A DNA stretch of 64,000 nucleotides from Prosthecobacter algae (GTDB taxonomy: Bacteria > Verrucomicrobiota > Verrucomicrobiia > Verrucomicrobiales > Verrucomicrobiaceae): contig NZ_BAABIA010000013.1 of NCBI RefSeq assembly GCF_039542385.1, forward strand, positions 45,576-109,575, given 5' to 3'. Of this stretch, positions 53,188 through 62,390 are shown in pieces; the first letter of the stretch is position 1; every line of letters begins with the position of its first letter. A model generated the notes under the pieces. That model was not told where the DNA came from, ran no database searches, and was given only the letters and a program-made list of their open reading frames with translations. Position numbers and translations under genes: made by a program.

Positions 53188-54501
53188 ATGCGCCAAGAAC
53201 TCACCCAAAAACTCCTCCGCTCCGGTGAAATCAGCCGCCGCGACTTCGCTGCCAAGACCGCCTCCTCCCTCCTCGGGGTGGGCCTCCTGGGCAGCTACAT
53301 GAACGGCAAGTCCTACGGAGCTTTTGAAAACTCCTCGAAGCTGAAGCAGGTGGCCACGGCGAAAAACGTGATCTACCTCTACATGTCCGGCGGCCAGAGC
53401 CACATGGACACCTGGGATCCGAAGGAAGGCGTGGAAACCGCCGGGCCGACGAAGCCGATCAAGACCAGTGCCGACGGGGTGCGCATCTCCGAATACCTGC
53501 CGCTGAGCGCCCAGCAGATGCACCACGCTTGCGTCATCAACAGCCTCACCTCCACCCAGGGCGCGCATGAGCAGGGGAACTACATGATGCACACCAGCTA
53601 TGACCTGCGTGGCACCATCCGCCACCCGGCCATGGGCGCGTGGCTGAACGTCTTCCAGGGCGGCGGCAACAGCACCCTGCCTAACTTCGTTTTCATCGGC
53701 AACGACAGCCGCCACCCCGGCTCCGGCTTTTTCCCTGCCCAGTTCAGCCCGCTTTACGTCAACAATCCTGAGAACGGCCTCAAGAACGTCAAGCTGCAGC
53801 CCGGCCTCACCGAGGACCGCTTTGTGAAGCGCATGAACCTGGCCGATGAACTGGACCAGGACTTCCGCAGCACCTTCCAGCACCGCAATGTGAAGGCGTA
53901 TAGCGACATGTATGACAATGCCATGTCCATGATGAAGTCCGAAGACCTGAAAGCCTTCGACCTCACCGAGGAGCCTGAGGACCTGCGCAAGGCCTATGGC
54001 AAAGAAGCCTTTGGCCAGGGCTGCCTGCTGGCCCGCCGTCTGGTGGAGCGCGGCGTGCGCTTCGTGGAGGTGAGCCTGGGCGGCTGGGACACCCATGCGG
54101 CCAACTTCGTGCGCGTGCCTGAACTCTGCGACACCCTGGACAAGGGCCTCGCCACCCTGCTGCAGGATCTCAATGCCCGGGGCCTGCTGAAGGACACCCT
54201 GGTGGTCCTGACCTCCGAATTCGGCCGCACGCCGGACATCAACCAGAACGTCGGCCGCGACCACTATCCGAAAGCCTTCTCTGCCGTGCTGGCAGGGGGC
54301 GGCATCGCCGGGGGCATGACCTATGGCAAAACCGACAAGGAAGGCCGCGAAGTGGCCGAGAACAAGGTGCAGATCGCCGATTTCAACGCCACCATCGCCT
54401 ATGCGCTGGGCCTGCCGCTGGATCAGGTGATTTACAGCCCCAGCAAGCGCCCCTTCACGATTGCTGACAAAGGACAGCCCATCACCAGCGTCTTTGCCTA
54501 A
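53188..54501 (+). CDS. DUF1501 family protein
   Basis: A 437-residue protein with a twin-arginine-type N terminus (SRRDFAAKTASSLLGVGLLG, residues ~17-36) and the DUF1501 domain: AKNVIYLYMSGGQSHMDTWD, TSTQGAHEQGNYMMHTSYD, RGVRFVEVSLGGWDTHAAN, LVVLTSEFGRTPDINQNVGR and DHYPKAFSAVLAGGGIAGG. These are sulfatase/alkaline-phosphatase-like folds with conserved metal-type residues. It is 37 nt after the DUF1549/1553 gene, the classic pairing, and is followed by a terminator at 54531. It is probably exported folded by the Tat system to the periplasm. Confidence 0.94.
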   Translation: MRQELTQKLLRSGEISRRDFAAKTASSLLGVGLLGSYMNGKSYGAFENSSKLKQVATAKNVIYLYMSGGQSHMDTWDPKEGVETAGPTKPIKTSADGVRISEYLPLSAQQMHHACVINSLTSTQGAHEQGNYMMHTSYDLRGTIRHPAMGAWLNVFQGGGNSTLPNFVFIGNDSRHPGSGFFPAQFSPLYVNNPENGLKNVKLQPGLTEDRFVKRMNLADELDQDFRSTFQHRNVKAYSDMYDNAMSMMKSEDLKAFDLTEEPEDLRKAYGKEAFGQGCLLARRLVERGVRFVEVSLGGWDTHAANFVRVPELCDTLDKGLATLLQDLNARGLLKDTLVVLTSEFGRTPDINQNVGRDHYPKAFSAVLAGGGIAGGMTYGKTDKEGREVAENKVQIADFNATIAYALGLPLDQVIYSPSKRPFTIADKGQPITSVFA

Positions 54502-54530
54502 AAGTCTTTTTTCAGGATGCCCTGTGTTAG

Positions 54531-54559
54531 AAGCCAATCCCAAAAGGATTGGCTTTTTT
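54531..54559 (+). terminator. intrinsic terminator after the DUF1549-DUF1501 pair
   Basis: A perfect 10-bp stem (aagccaatcc / ggattggctt) with a 5-nt loop and a T tail, 30 nt after the stop codon. Confidence 0.88.
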
Positions 54560-55155
54560 CTTGCTTTAACGCCTTCTCCACAGCCGCTGTGAAGAAACTG
54601 TTGTCAACCGAGCTTTTTCGGCTTTTTCCCGCTACCGCTTTTGGCCGCAAAAGTTACCAAAAAATAATGTTGGTTAGACTGAAATGTTGGCACGGTTCTC
54701 GATATTGCATTTTGCCTGAAATGAAACTTTGGGTTTACAGCCTGCATTTCGAAGCGGGGGCGAAGAGGCCATTTTGCCTCCGGGGAGATACTACACAGGG
54801 GTTAATAGGTCTTTGGGGAATGGTGTGTAAGTCGTTGATGATGAATGGATTGAGTGCTTGTGATGTCTTTAGTGAGGTCTAAAGGCGGTGGAAAAGCGGG
54901 AAACTGCATCGGTGACGGATTCGTTTCGTTCCTCTATGGCGAAATGCCTGTTCCACGCCTGATAGCAGGCTGAAAAGACGCTTAAATCCTATTCATTCAG
55001 GGGGTGATTGAGGCGGGGTGAAAAAACGGGGGTTTTAGCTGTTGTTTGTGGATTGTGAATAAGCTGTGAATTGATGGGATTAACAGCGCCTGGTTTTGGG
55101 GAAAAGTGGGCGGTTGCTCTTGGGGCAATTCTCCCCAGATTGTTCACACTCAACC
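54560..55155. other. AT-richer non-coding interval
   Basis: About 600 nt without a supported gene; a 121-residue frame at 54517-54882 runs through the terminator and lacks coding character. The interval is visibly more AT-rich than its surroundings. Near 55040-55075 it has several tgtgrat-type words (tgtggattg, tgtgaataa, tgtgaattg), one of them one mismatch from the DnaA-box complement tgtggataa. Confidence 0.45.
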
Positions 55156-56226
55156 ATGAAACGCTGGCGCATCGCAGGGATTAATTTTGAACATTTTCAC
55201 ATGGGCGACCTGCTGCGGCAGTCGTTCGGGCACCCCTCGGCGGAGATCGTGGGCATCTGCGATGAGCAGCCGGAGCGAATGACGGAGGCGGCGGCGAATT
55301 TCGGGCTGGGGGCGGATCAGGTCTTCACAGACTACCGTGCCTGCCTGGAGGCGACGAAGCCGGACATCGTGGTGCTGTGCCCGGCGGCTTCCCGGCACGG
55401 GGAGTGGGTGGCCAAGGTGGCCCCCTATGGGGTGCACATTTTGATGGAGAAGCCCTTTGCAGCCTCGCTGGCAGAGGCGGATGCGATGGTGGCGGCGATG
55501 CAGCCGACGGGGAAGGTGCTGGCGGTGAACTGGCCGCTGGTATGGGATGCGGGGCAGCAGACGGCGCATCGGCTGATCCAGGAAGGGCTGATCGGCGAGG
55601 TGCGGGAATTCCATCATCATGGGGGCAACCGGGGGCCGCTGTGCCATGGGGCGGACAAGGCGGAGCACGAGCCGACGGCGGAGGAAAAGGCGGCGAGCTG
55701 GTTTTACAGTCGGGAGCAGGGTGGGGGATCGCTGCTGGACTACATGGGCTACGGGGCCACGCTGGGGACCTGGCATCTGGGCAGCCAGGTGCCGCAGGAG
55801 GTGACCTGCACCTGGGACCACCCGAACGGGCTGGAGGTGGATGAGCACAGCGTGACGGTGATCCGCTACGCCAAGGGGCTGAGCAAGACGGAGACCCGCT
55901 GGGGGACTTTCACGGATCCCTGGACGCACCAGCCGCAGCCGAAGTGCGGTTTTATCCTGCGGGGGTCTGCGGGCACGATCTCCTGCTACGACTATGAGAA
56001 GACGCTGTGGGTGCAGACCCGGGCGCGGCCAGAGGGGTATGCGGTGCCGGTGGATGTGATCTCCGCGCCGAACCGGAACCCGATTGAGCACCTGATCCAT
56101 TCCCTGGAGACGGGGGCCCCGTTGATCGGGCCGCTGACGCTGGAGGTGAGCCGCATCGGCCAGCAGATCGTGGACACGGCGTATCAAAGTGCGCAGCAAA
56201 AGCGCACACTGCCTCTGCTGGGTTGA
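55156..56226 (+). CDS. Gfo/Idh/MocA-family oxidoreductase
   Basis: A 356-residue NAD(P)-dependent oxidoreductase. The ATG at 55156 gives MKRWRIAGINFEHFHMGDLL; the nucleotide-binding start is atypical (AGINFEHFHMG in place of GxGxxG). IVGICDEQPERMTEAA, KPDIVVLCPAASRHGEWVAK and HILMEKPFAASLAEADAM (the EKP motif, catalytic Lys) follow, then a C-terminal beta domain with HHHGGNRGPLCHGADKA, GGGSLLDYMGYGATLGTWHL, GTISCYDYEKTLWV. Such enzymes oxidise sugars or inositols and are abundant in Verrucomicrobia. It lies 34 nt upstream of lpxA. The substrate is unknown. Confidence 0.92.
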   Translation: MKRWRIAGINFEHFHMGDLLRQSFGHPSAEIVGICDEQPERMTEAAANFGLGADQVFTDYRACLEATKPDIVVLCPAASRHGEWVAKVAPYGVHILMEKPFAASLAEADAMVAAMQPTGKVLAVNWPLVWDAGQQTAHRLIQEGLIGEVREFHHHGGNRGPLCHGADKAEHEPTAEEKAASWFYSREQGGGSLLDYMGYGATLGTWHLGSQVPQEVTCTWDHPNGLEVDEHSVTVIRYAKGLSKTETRWGTFTDPWTHQPQPKCGFILRGSAGTISCYDYEKTLWVQTRARPEGYAVPVDVISAPNRNPIEHLIHSLETGAPLIGPLTLEVSRIGQQIVDTAYQSAQQKRTLPLLG

Positions 56227-56259
56227 TTCCTGGATGACCTTCTGCCATTGCTACGCCCA

Positions 56260-57054
56260 ATGATCCACCCGACCGCCCTGATCCATCCTTCTGCCCAAAT
56301 TGATCCGACTGCGGAGATTGGCCCTTATGTGATTGTGGATGGCCCGGCAAAGATCGCGGCGGGCTGCCGGATCGAGGCCCAGGCCCAGATCGTCGGGCAT
56401 GTGGAAATGGGGGCAGGCACGGTGATCGGCCGGGCGGCGATCATTGGCGGAGATCCCCAGGACCTGGGATTCAAGCCGGAGACAGAGTCGGGGGTGATCC
56501 TCGGTGCAGGCAATGTTCTGCGCGAGCATGTGACAGTGCACCGGGCGAGCAAGGCGGGGGCTTTCACCCGCATGGGCGATGGCAATTTTCTCATGGCCGG
56601 GGCGCATCTGGCGCATGATGTGGTGATGGGGGACAAAAACATCCTGGCCAATGCCTGCCTGCTGGCGGGGCACATCACGGTGGGCAGCCATACTTTCATC
56701 GGGGGGGGGGCGGTGTTCCACCAGTTCATGCGCATCGGCGATTACTGCGTGGTGCAGGGCAATGGCGGGTTTGGCAAGGACATCCCGCACTACTGCGCGG
56801 CGCACCGGATCAACCGGCTGATGGGGCTGAACGTCATCGGTCTGCGCAGGCAGGGCTTCAGCAAGGAGCAGCGGGCGGAGATCAAGGAACTGTTCAAAAT
56901 GCTGTTCGTCTCGGGGCTGAATCTGTCCCAGGCGGTGGCGGTGGCTCGTGGGCGGGAATGGACCCCGGCGGCGCAGCGGCTGCTGGATTTTGTCGCCACG
57001 CCGAGCAAGCGTGGGATCTGCGCGGTGCGTGCGGGTGGTGGCAGTGAAGAATGA
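56260..57054 (+). CDS. lpxA: acyl-ACP-UDP-N-acetylglucosamine O-acyltransferase
   Basis: A 264-residue LpxA, first enzyme of lipid A biosynthesis. The left-handed beta helix begins at once: IHPTALIHPSAQIDPTAEIG; then IGGDPQDLGFKPETESGVIL, VLREHVTVHRASKAGAFTRM, GDGNFLMAGAHLAHDVVMGD with the catalytic His, and NILANACLLAGHITVGSHTF. The C-terminal helical part has HRINRLMGLNVIGLRRQGFS. The length is standard. It precedes lptD by 132 nt, so an envelope cluster is formed; lpxD lies apart at 7.3 kb. Confidence 0.96.
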   Translation: MIHPTALIHPSAQIDPTAEIGPYVIVDGPAKIAAGCRIEAQAQIVGHVEMGAGTVIGRAAIIGGDPQDLGFKPETESGVILGAGNVLREHVTVHRASKAGAFTRMGDGNFLMAGAHLAHDVVMGDKNILANACLLAGHITVGSHTFIGGGAVFHQFMRIGDYCVVQGNGGFGKDIPHYCAAHRINRLMGLNVIGLRRQGFSKEQRAEIKELFKMLFVSGLNLSQAVAVARGREWTPAAQRLLDFVATPSKRGICAVRAGGGSEE

Positions 57055-57186
57055 TTCTGCCGGGTGGGATTTTTCCCCTGCTTTTTCTTGTCACCCTTGG
57101 GGCGGTGGCCTATTGAATGCTCCTGCCGGGTCTGACTCTTCCGTTTTTTGTTGTTCCTGGCTGTTTCTCCCAATCTCTCTGGCATC

Positions 57187-59634
57187 ATGACATTCTCCCG
57201 ACTGTGCGTCGTTCTCGGCTTTGCAGCTCTGATGGTCGCCCCTGGCTTGCGCGCCCAGGCTGTGCTCGACTCTCTGACGAGCAACCTTAACATTGAGGGT
57301 CTGGACACGACCTACGACCCGGAGACGGGACTGGCGACTGCGAAAGGCGATGTACGCATCAGCTACACGGATGTGGAGATCCGCTGCGGCACGGCGAGCT
57401 ACAATGCGACCACGGGCGAAATCATTGCCCGCGACGGCGTGGTGATCTGGAAGGCGGGCACGACCTACCGGGGTGAAAACATCATTTACAATGCGAACTC
57501 CGGCGAACTGAGCGGGGATGGGGTGCGCAGCTCCATGCCCATGGAGATGGGGACGTTCTTTTACGAGACGGACAAGTTTGAGACAGAGACGAAGCTGATC
57601 CAGAAGCTGGAAGGCGGCGACACCTACTTCACCACGCATGACGTGCAGAACCCGAACTTCCGCCTGCGGGCGCGCAAGATCACCATCTATCCTGGCGACC
57701 GCGTGGTGATGCGGAATGTGACGGTGATCGCCGGAGATACGCCAATCTTTTACTTTCCCTTCATCTCCCAGCCGCTGGCGGAGGAAGTGGGCTACCGTTT
57801 CACACCGGGCTTTCAGAGCCGCTGGGGTGGATTCCTCCTGGCGCAGTATGGGGTGATCCACGGGGACCACACGTTGGCGAAGTATCGTCTGGATCTGCGT
57901 TCCTCCCGTGGTGTGGGTGTGGGGGCTGATTTCCTGTCCCTGCGGCACAAGGACAACCGCAAGAACTTCGGCAACCTGAAGCTGTATTACCTGCGTGATT
58001 CTGACCCGACCAACAACCGCACGGGCGAGGAACGCGGTCCGGTGGGTGAAGATCGTTACCGCATCAATTTCCAGCACCGCATCTACCTGCCTGGGCCGGA
58101 GAAGAGCACCTGGTACCTGGACTTTGACATCAACAAGGTCTCGGATGCGCATTTCTATGAAGACTTCTTCTTCAATGACTTCCGTGAAACACCCGAGCCG
58201 GAAAACCAGGTCTCGCTGGTGCACACGGACCCAGCCTATGTGGCGACGCTGATGGCGCGCTTCCAGGCGAATGACTTTTACTCGGTGGGCACGCGCCTGC
58301 CGGAATTGGCGATTGACTGGACCCGCCGCCAGCTTTGGCATACCGGGATTTATCACCAGGGGACTTTCAGCGCGGGCATCCTGAAGGATGAGCTGGGCGA
58401 TGAACAGGAGGAGGATTTCAGCAAACTGATCCGTGACGGTCGTGTGGAACTCACCGGTGGTGCGGCTTTGGATCCGGACAGCCGCCGTCGCTATCAGTCC
58501 TTTCTGGGACTTGACCCGAGTGGTGGCCTGAGTGCGGCAGATCTGAGCCGGGGTATTGACCTCTTCTCCGCCGTGCTGGAAGGTGCCGGGTATGCACGCG
58601 TGCACACTTACCAGGAGTTGCTCTATCCGAAGACGTTCCTCGGCTGGTTGAATGTGACTCCGCGCATTGGCGGTGGGTTGACCCACTATTCCGACATTGA
58701 GGGGGACGCGTATTCGAATCTTTCCGACGCCACGCGGACGATCTTCCATGCGGGATTGGATGTGTCGTTCAAGCTGAGCAAAACGTGGAGTGATTTCCAG
58801 AAGCCTGAGTGGGGCCTGAATGGGTTGCGCCACGTGCTACAGCCGTATGTGAACCTGTCTTACCTGGATGTGGGAGATTCCCAGATGGAAGGCCTCCAAC
58901 TGGTGGATCGGCTGTCGCCGACGACGCGCCCGCGTTCGATTGATGTGCCGCTGTTTACCGCTGTGGACAGTCTGGAATCCTGGAACATCGCCCGAATCGG
59001 GATGCGCAACCTGTTGCAGACCAAGCGTGACTACACGACCACGAACAACGGCAATTTCTACACGGCCTCCAGCGAGGAGACGCAGACCTACACCTGGGCT
59101 GGGCTGAACACCTATGTGGACCTTTTCATGAAGGATCCTGAGTTCGATCGCAGCCTGTCGAACCTTTACAATGAGCTGTTCTGGCGTCCGGTGCCGTGGC
59201 TCAATTTCTGGATGGATGCGCAGATCCCGCTGGAAAGCGGTCGCGGTAGCTTCACCGAACTGAACCAGGGCGTGACCTTCATGCCAGCGCGGAACATGCA
59301 GTTGACGCTGGGCCACCAGTATGTGAGCGACAGCCCCTACTTTGCGGATTCCAGCCTGGTGTTCTCCCGCATCTACACCCGCCTGACGGATAACTGGGGC
59401 TTCTCCATGAACCACATCTTTGAAATGGATGACGGCACGATGGAGTTCCAGAGCTACAGCGTGACGCGCGATCTTTCGAGCTGGGTGGCCTCCGTGGGGG
59501 CGATGGTGCGCGATAACCGCGATGGCCTGTCTGACTTCGGCGTGCTGTTCTCGCTGACGCTGAAGGATTTCCCGCAGTTGAGCATCCCGCTGGACATCGA
59601 CCCGAATCCTTCGGGCCGTGGCGGCAACCAGTAG
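57187..59634 (+). CDS. lptD: LPS-assembly protein LptD (OstA)
   Basis: An 815-residue outer-membrane protein that, with LptE, inserts LPS into the outer leaflet. The start at 57187 gives a signal peptide (MTFSRLCVVLGFAALMVAPG). The periplasmic OstA/LptA-like beta-jellyroll: LATAKGDVRISYTDVEIRCG, YNATTGEIIARDGVVIW, YRGENIIYNANSGELSGDG. GDRVVMRNVTVIAGDTPIFY begins the barrel part, a run of alternating strands ending near VLFSLTLKDFPQLSIPL. The cysteine pair that bonds the two halves in E. coli LptD was not evident. It probably depends on an LptE outside the window. Confidence 0.93.
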   Translation: MTFSRLCVVLGFAALMVAPGLRAQAVLDSLTSNLNIEGLDTTYDPETGLATAKGDVRISYTDVEIRCGTASYNATTGEIIARDGVVIWKAGTTYRGENIIYNANSGELSGDGVRSSMPMEMGTFFYETDKFETETKLIQKLEGGDTYFTTHDVQNPNFRLRARKITIYPGDRVVMRNVTVIAGDTPIFYFPFISQPLAEEVGYRFTPGFQSRWGGFLLAQYGVIHGDHTLAKYRLDLRSSRGVGVGADFLSLRHKDNRKNFGNLKLYYLRDSDPTNNRTGEERGPVGEDRYRINFQHRIYLPGPEKSTWYLDFDINKVSDAHFYEDFFFNDFRETPEPENQVSLVHTDPAYVATLMARFQANDFYSVGTRLPELAIDWTRRQLWHTGIYHQGTFSAGILKDELGDEQEEDFSKLIRDGRVELTGGAALDPDSRRRYQSFLGLDPSGGLSAADLSRGIDLFSAVLEGAGYARVHTYQELLYPKTFLGWLNVTPRIGGGLTHYSDIEGDAYSNLSDATRTIFHAGLDVSFKLSKTWSDFQKPEWGLNGLRHVLQPYVNLSYLDVGDSQMEGLQLVDRLSPTTRPRSIDVPLFTAVDSLESWNIARIGMRNLLQTKRDYTTTNNGNFYTASSEETQTYTWAGLNTYVDLFMKDPEFDRSLSNLYNELFWRPVPWLNFWMDAQIPLESGRGSFTELNQGVTFMPARNMQLTLGHQYVSDSPYFADSSLVFSRIYTRLTDNWGFSMNHIFEMDDGTMEFQSYSVTRDLSSWVASVGAMVRDNRDGLSDFGVLFSLTLKDFPQLSIPLDIDPNPSGRGGNQ

Positions 59635-59759
59635 CGCAGTTTGACCTTGAGAGTGAAGGCCCCAAGGGCACAGTGTGCGGAGCCGTCAGGGCTGGAAGCG
59701 CGGTTTCGGGGCCCTGGGGCTGCTGGCTGCGGCCTCTGCGACGACTCCCACCTTTACAC

Positions 59760-61076
59760 ATGAAGCTTACCATCATCGGTTCCGGTTACGTCGGACTTAC
59801 CACAGGGGCCTGCTTTGCCGAAGCGGGGCACCACGTGGTGTGTGTGGACAATGACGAGGCGAAGGTGGCCTCGCTGCTGGCCGGTGAGATCCCGATCTTT
59901 GAGCCGGGGCTGGAGGCGCTGGTGAAGAAGAACGTCTCGGCCAAGCGGCTGCGCTTTACCTCCTCGACGGAAGAAGGGGTGGACCATGGCGAGGTGCTTT
60001 TCATCGCGGTGCCGACTCCGCCGCAGGCGGATGGCAGTGTGGACCTGAGCTTCATGGAGAAGGTGGCGCGTGAGATCGCGCAGTATCTGACGAGCTACCG
60101 GGTGATCGTGGACAAAAGCACGGTGCCGGTGAAGACGGGGGAGCGGGTGGCGCACACCATCCGCCGCCATGCGAAGCCGGGCGTGGAATTCGATGTGGTG
60201 AGCAATCCGGAATTCCTGCGTGAGGGCAGTGCGGTGGCGGACCTGATGAAGCCGGACCGGATCGTCATCGGCGGTAACAGTGACCGTGCGCTGGCGCTGA
60301 TGCAGAAGATCTATGAGCCTTTCATGGCCCCGGTGCTGGTGACGGACATCAACAGTGCGGAGCTGATCAAGCATGCGGCGAACAGCTTCCTGGCGCTGAA
60401 GATCAGCTACATCAATGCGCTGGCGGAGATCTGCGAGATCAGCGGGGCGGATGTGCTGAAGGTGGCGGAGGGCATCGGTGCGGATAAACGCATCGGCCGC
60501 AGCTTCCTGAATGCGGGCCTGGGCTATGGTGGGTCCTGCTTTCCGAAAGACATCGCGGCCTTCATCGCGATCAGCGAGCAACTGGGCCTGCCCTTCAATT
60601 TGCTGAAGGAGGTGCAGAGCATCAATAACCGGCAGATCGACCGGTTTCTGGATGCCATCCGCGAGGCGCTATGGGTGCTGAAGGACAAAAAGATCGCCGT
60701 GTGGGGGCTGAGCTTCAAGCCGAACACGGACGATGTGCGCTGCTCTGTCGCGATGACGCTGGTGGAGCGGCTGGTGGCTGAAGGGGCAGTGGTGAGTGCG
60801 TATGATCCGAAGGCGATGGACAAGGCGCGCGAGCTGCCGGTGGCCGCCCAGATCCGCCTGACTGAGAGCGCGCTGGAGGCGGCGAAAGAGGCCGAGGTGC
60901 TGATCATCGCCACGGAGTGGCCCGAGTTTGCCTCGGTGGATCTGGCCGCGCTGCGCGAGACGATGCACACGCCTTTGATTTTTGACGGACGCAATCTGCT
61001 GGACCCTGCGGCAGTGCGTGATTTCGGCTTTCAGTATCGCGGCATCGGCCGGGGTGTGGTGGCTGAGCGCGGCTAG
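59760..61076 (+). CDS. ugd: UDP-glucose 6-dehydrogenase
   Basis: A 438-residue NAD-dependent enzyme oxidising UDP-glucose to UDP-glucuronate for capsule or exopolysaccharide synthesis. MKLTIIGSGYVGLTTGACFA is the Rossmann start; VDNDEAKVASLLAGEIPIFE, VPTPPQADGSVDLSFME, STVPVKTGERVAHTI, NPEFLREGSAVADLMKPDRI (Glu and Lys of the active site), NSFLALKISYINALAEICE and GYGGSCFPKDIAAF with catalytic Cys260 complete the family pattern. The C-terminal NDP-sugar domain has WGLSFKPNTDDVRCSVAM. An in-frame start upstream at 59673 is rejected because the Rossmann strand begins here. Confidence 0.96.
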   Translation: MKLTIIGSGYVGLTTGACFAEAGHHVVCVDNDEAKVASLLAGEIPIFEPGLEALVKKNVSAKRLRFTSSTEEGVDHGEVLFIAVPTPPQADGSVDLSFMEKVAREIAQYLTSYRVIVDKSTVPVKTGERVAHTIRRHAKPGVEFDVVSNPEFLREGSAVADLMKPDRIVIGGNSDRALALMQKIYEPFMAPVLVTDINSAELIKHAANSFLALKISYINALAEICEISGADVLKVAEGIGADKRIGRSFLNAGLGYGGSCFPKDIAAFIAISEQLGLPFNLLKEVQSINNRQIDRFLDAIREALWVLKDKKIAVWGLSFKPNTDDVRCSVAMTLVERLVAEGAVVSAYDPKAMDKARELPVAAQIRLTESALEAAKEAEVLIIATEWPEFASVDLAALRETMHTPLIFDGRNLLDPAAVRDFGFQYRGIGRGVVAERG

Positions 61077-61241
61077 AACGCCGTTTTTGTCCCGTTGATG
61101 TGACTGATTTTTTTCCCTTCTGAATCCCTGAAAACCACCCATTCATCCTCCCCTTCGACCAGCGTTCGCAACCATGCGCTGGATGTCCTGACCGATTGGC
61201 AAAAATCTGGCCGGTTTGCCACTGAGCTCCTCGATGAGCGT

Positions 61242-62390
61242 GTGCGCCGTGCCGTGCTTTCGCCGCCGAATGCGGCCTTTCTGCATGACATTGTTTTCAC
61301 CACGCTGAGGAACCTGAGCCTGCTGGATTTCTGGGCGGACCAGATGACGGAGGGCAAGCACCTGGACCACCGCACGCGGTGGCTGCTGCGCATCGGCCTG
61401 TGCCAGCTTTTGCTGCTGGGCGTGCCTTCGCATGCGGCGGTGAATGAGACGGTGGCTGCGGCGGGCCGATCCGGCGCGCTGGTGAATGCGGTGCTGCGGC
61501 GTGCGGGCCGTGAGGAGGCGAAGCTGCATGCGATGGTGGAGGGGCTGCCGCTGGCGGTGCGCTACTCCCACCCGGAATTCATGGTGCGCCGCTGGATCAA
61601 GATCATGGGCAAGGCCAAGGCGGAGGCGCTGTGCCAGTGGAACCAGGAGCCGCCCCACACCTATGTGCGGCTGAATGCGCTGAATGAGGAGGCGGCTGAA
61701 CGCCTGGCGAAGATGCCGGAGCTGACGGACGTGGGCGAAGGCTTTTACCAATGTGAAACGGCGCCGCGTGAGGCCCTGAAGCACGGGCTTTGCTATGCGC
61801 AGGACCCGAGCACGGCGCATGCCCCGCGCATGCTTTCGCCAAAGCCGGGGGAGATGGTGCTGGATGCGTGCGCGGCCCCGGGTGGCAAGACGGCGCTGCT
61901 GGCGGAGATCATGTGCAATGAGGGTCGCATCTTTGCCTGCGACTCTTCCCCGATCCGCCTGACGCGGCTGCGTGAGAACCTGACGCGGCTGAAGGTGCGC
62001 ATCGCGCAGGTGCATACGTTTGATCTTTTGGGCGATGCGCCGCCGCCGTTTGGCGATGTGCTGTTTGACCGCATCCTGCTGGATGTGCCTTGCTCGAACT
62101 CCGGGGTGATGCGGCGCCGCATCGATGTGCGGTGGCGTTTGCAGGAGGAGGAATTCGCGGTGCTGGCGGAGACGCAGCGGCGGATTGTGGAGTCGGCCCT
62201 GCGGTTTTTGAAGCCGGGCGGTTCGCTGGTTTACAGCACGTGCAGCATTGATCCGGAGGAGAACCAGGGGGTGATCAAAGCCATCCTGGAGGCGCATCCG
62301 GAGCTGGAAATGATCGAGAGTCGGCTGAGTTTCCCGCCGAAGGAGCAGACGGACGGTGCCTTTGCGGCGCGACTGGTGAAGAAGGCATGA
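61242..62390 (+). CDS. rsmB: 16S rRNA (cytosine-C5)-methyltransferase, RsmB type
   Basis: A 382-residue protein from GTG 61242, but coding probably begins earlier: the same frame is open from 61104 and reads RNHALDVLTDWQKSGRFATE just upstream, as in the RsmB N-terminal NusB-like domain. No ATG, GTG or TTG lies in that stretch, so the true start is unclear. The NusB-like part includes LLRIGLCQLLLLGVPSHAAV. The methyltransferase core has LDACAAPGGKTALLAEI (SAM binding), LDVPCSNSGVMRRR and YSTCSIDPEENQGV, with both catalytic cysteines. It modifies a cytosine of 16S rRNA. It overlaps the S4 gene by ATGA. Confidence 0.9.
   Translation: MRRAVLSPPNAAFLHDIVFTTLRNLSLLDFWADQMTEGKHLDHRTRWLLRIGLCQLLLLGVPSHAAVNETVAAAGRSGALVNAVLRRAGREEAKLHAMVEGLPLAVRYSHPEFMVRRWIKIMGKAKAEALCQWNQEPPHTYVRLNALNEEAAERLAKMPELTDVGEGFYQCETAPREALKHGLCYAQDPSTAHAPRMLSPKPGEMVLDACAAPGGKTALLAEIMCNEGRIFACDSSPIRLTRLRENLTRLKVRIAQVHTFDLLGDAPPPFGDVLFDRILLDVPCSNSGVMRRRIDVRWRLQEEEFAVLAETQRRIVESALRFLKPGGSLVYSTCSIDPEENQGVIKAILEAHPELEMIESRLSFPPKEQTDGAFAARLVKKA

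Noticed and set aside
54517..54882. 121-residue frame after the DUF1501 gene
   Set aside because: It starts before the terminator hairpin and reads through it, and it has no family or coding bias.
57091..58833. 580-residue minus-strand frame opposite lptD
   Set aside because: lptD is clearly coding on the plus strand.
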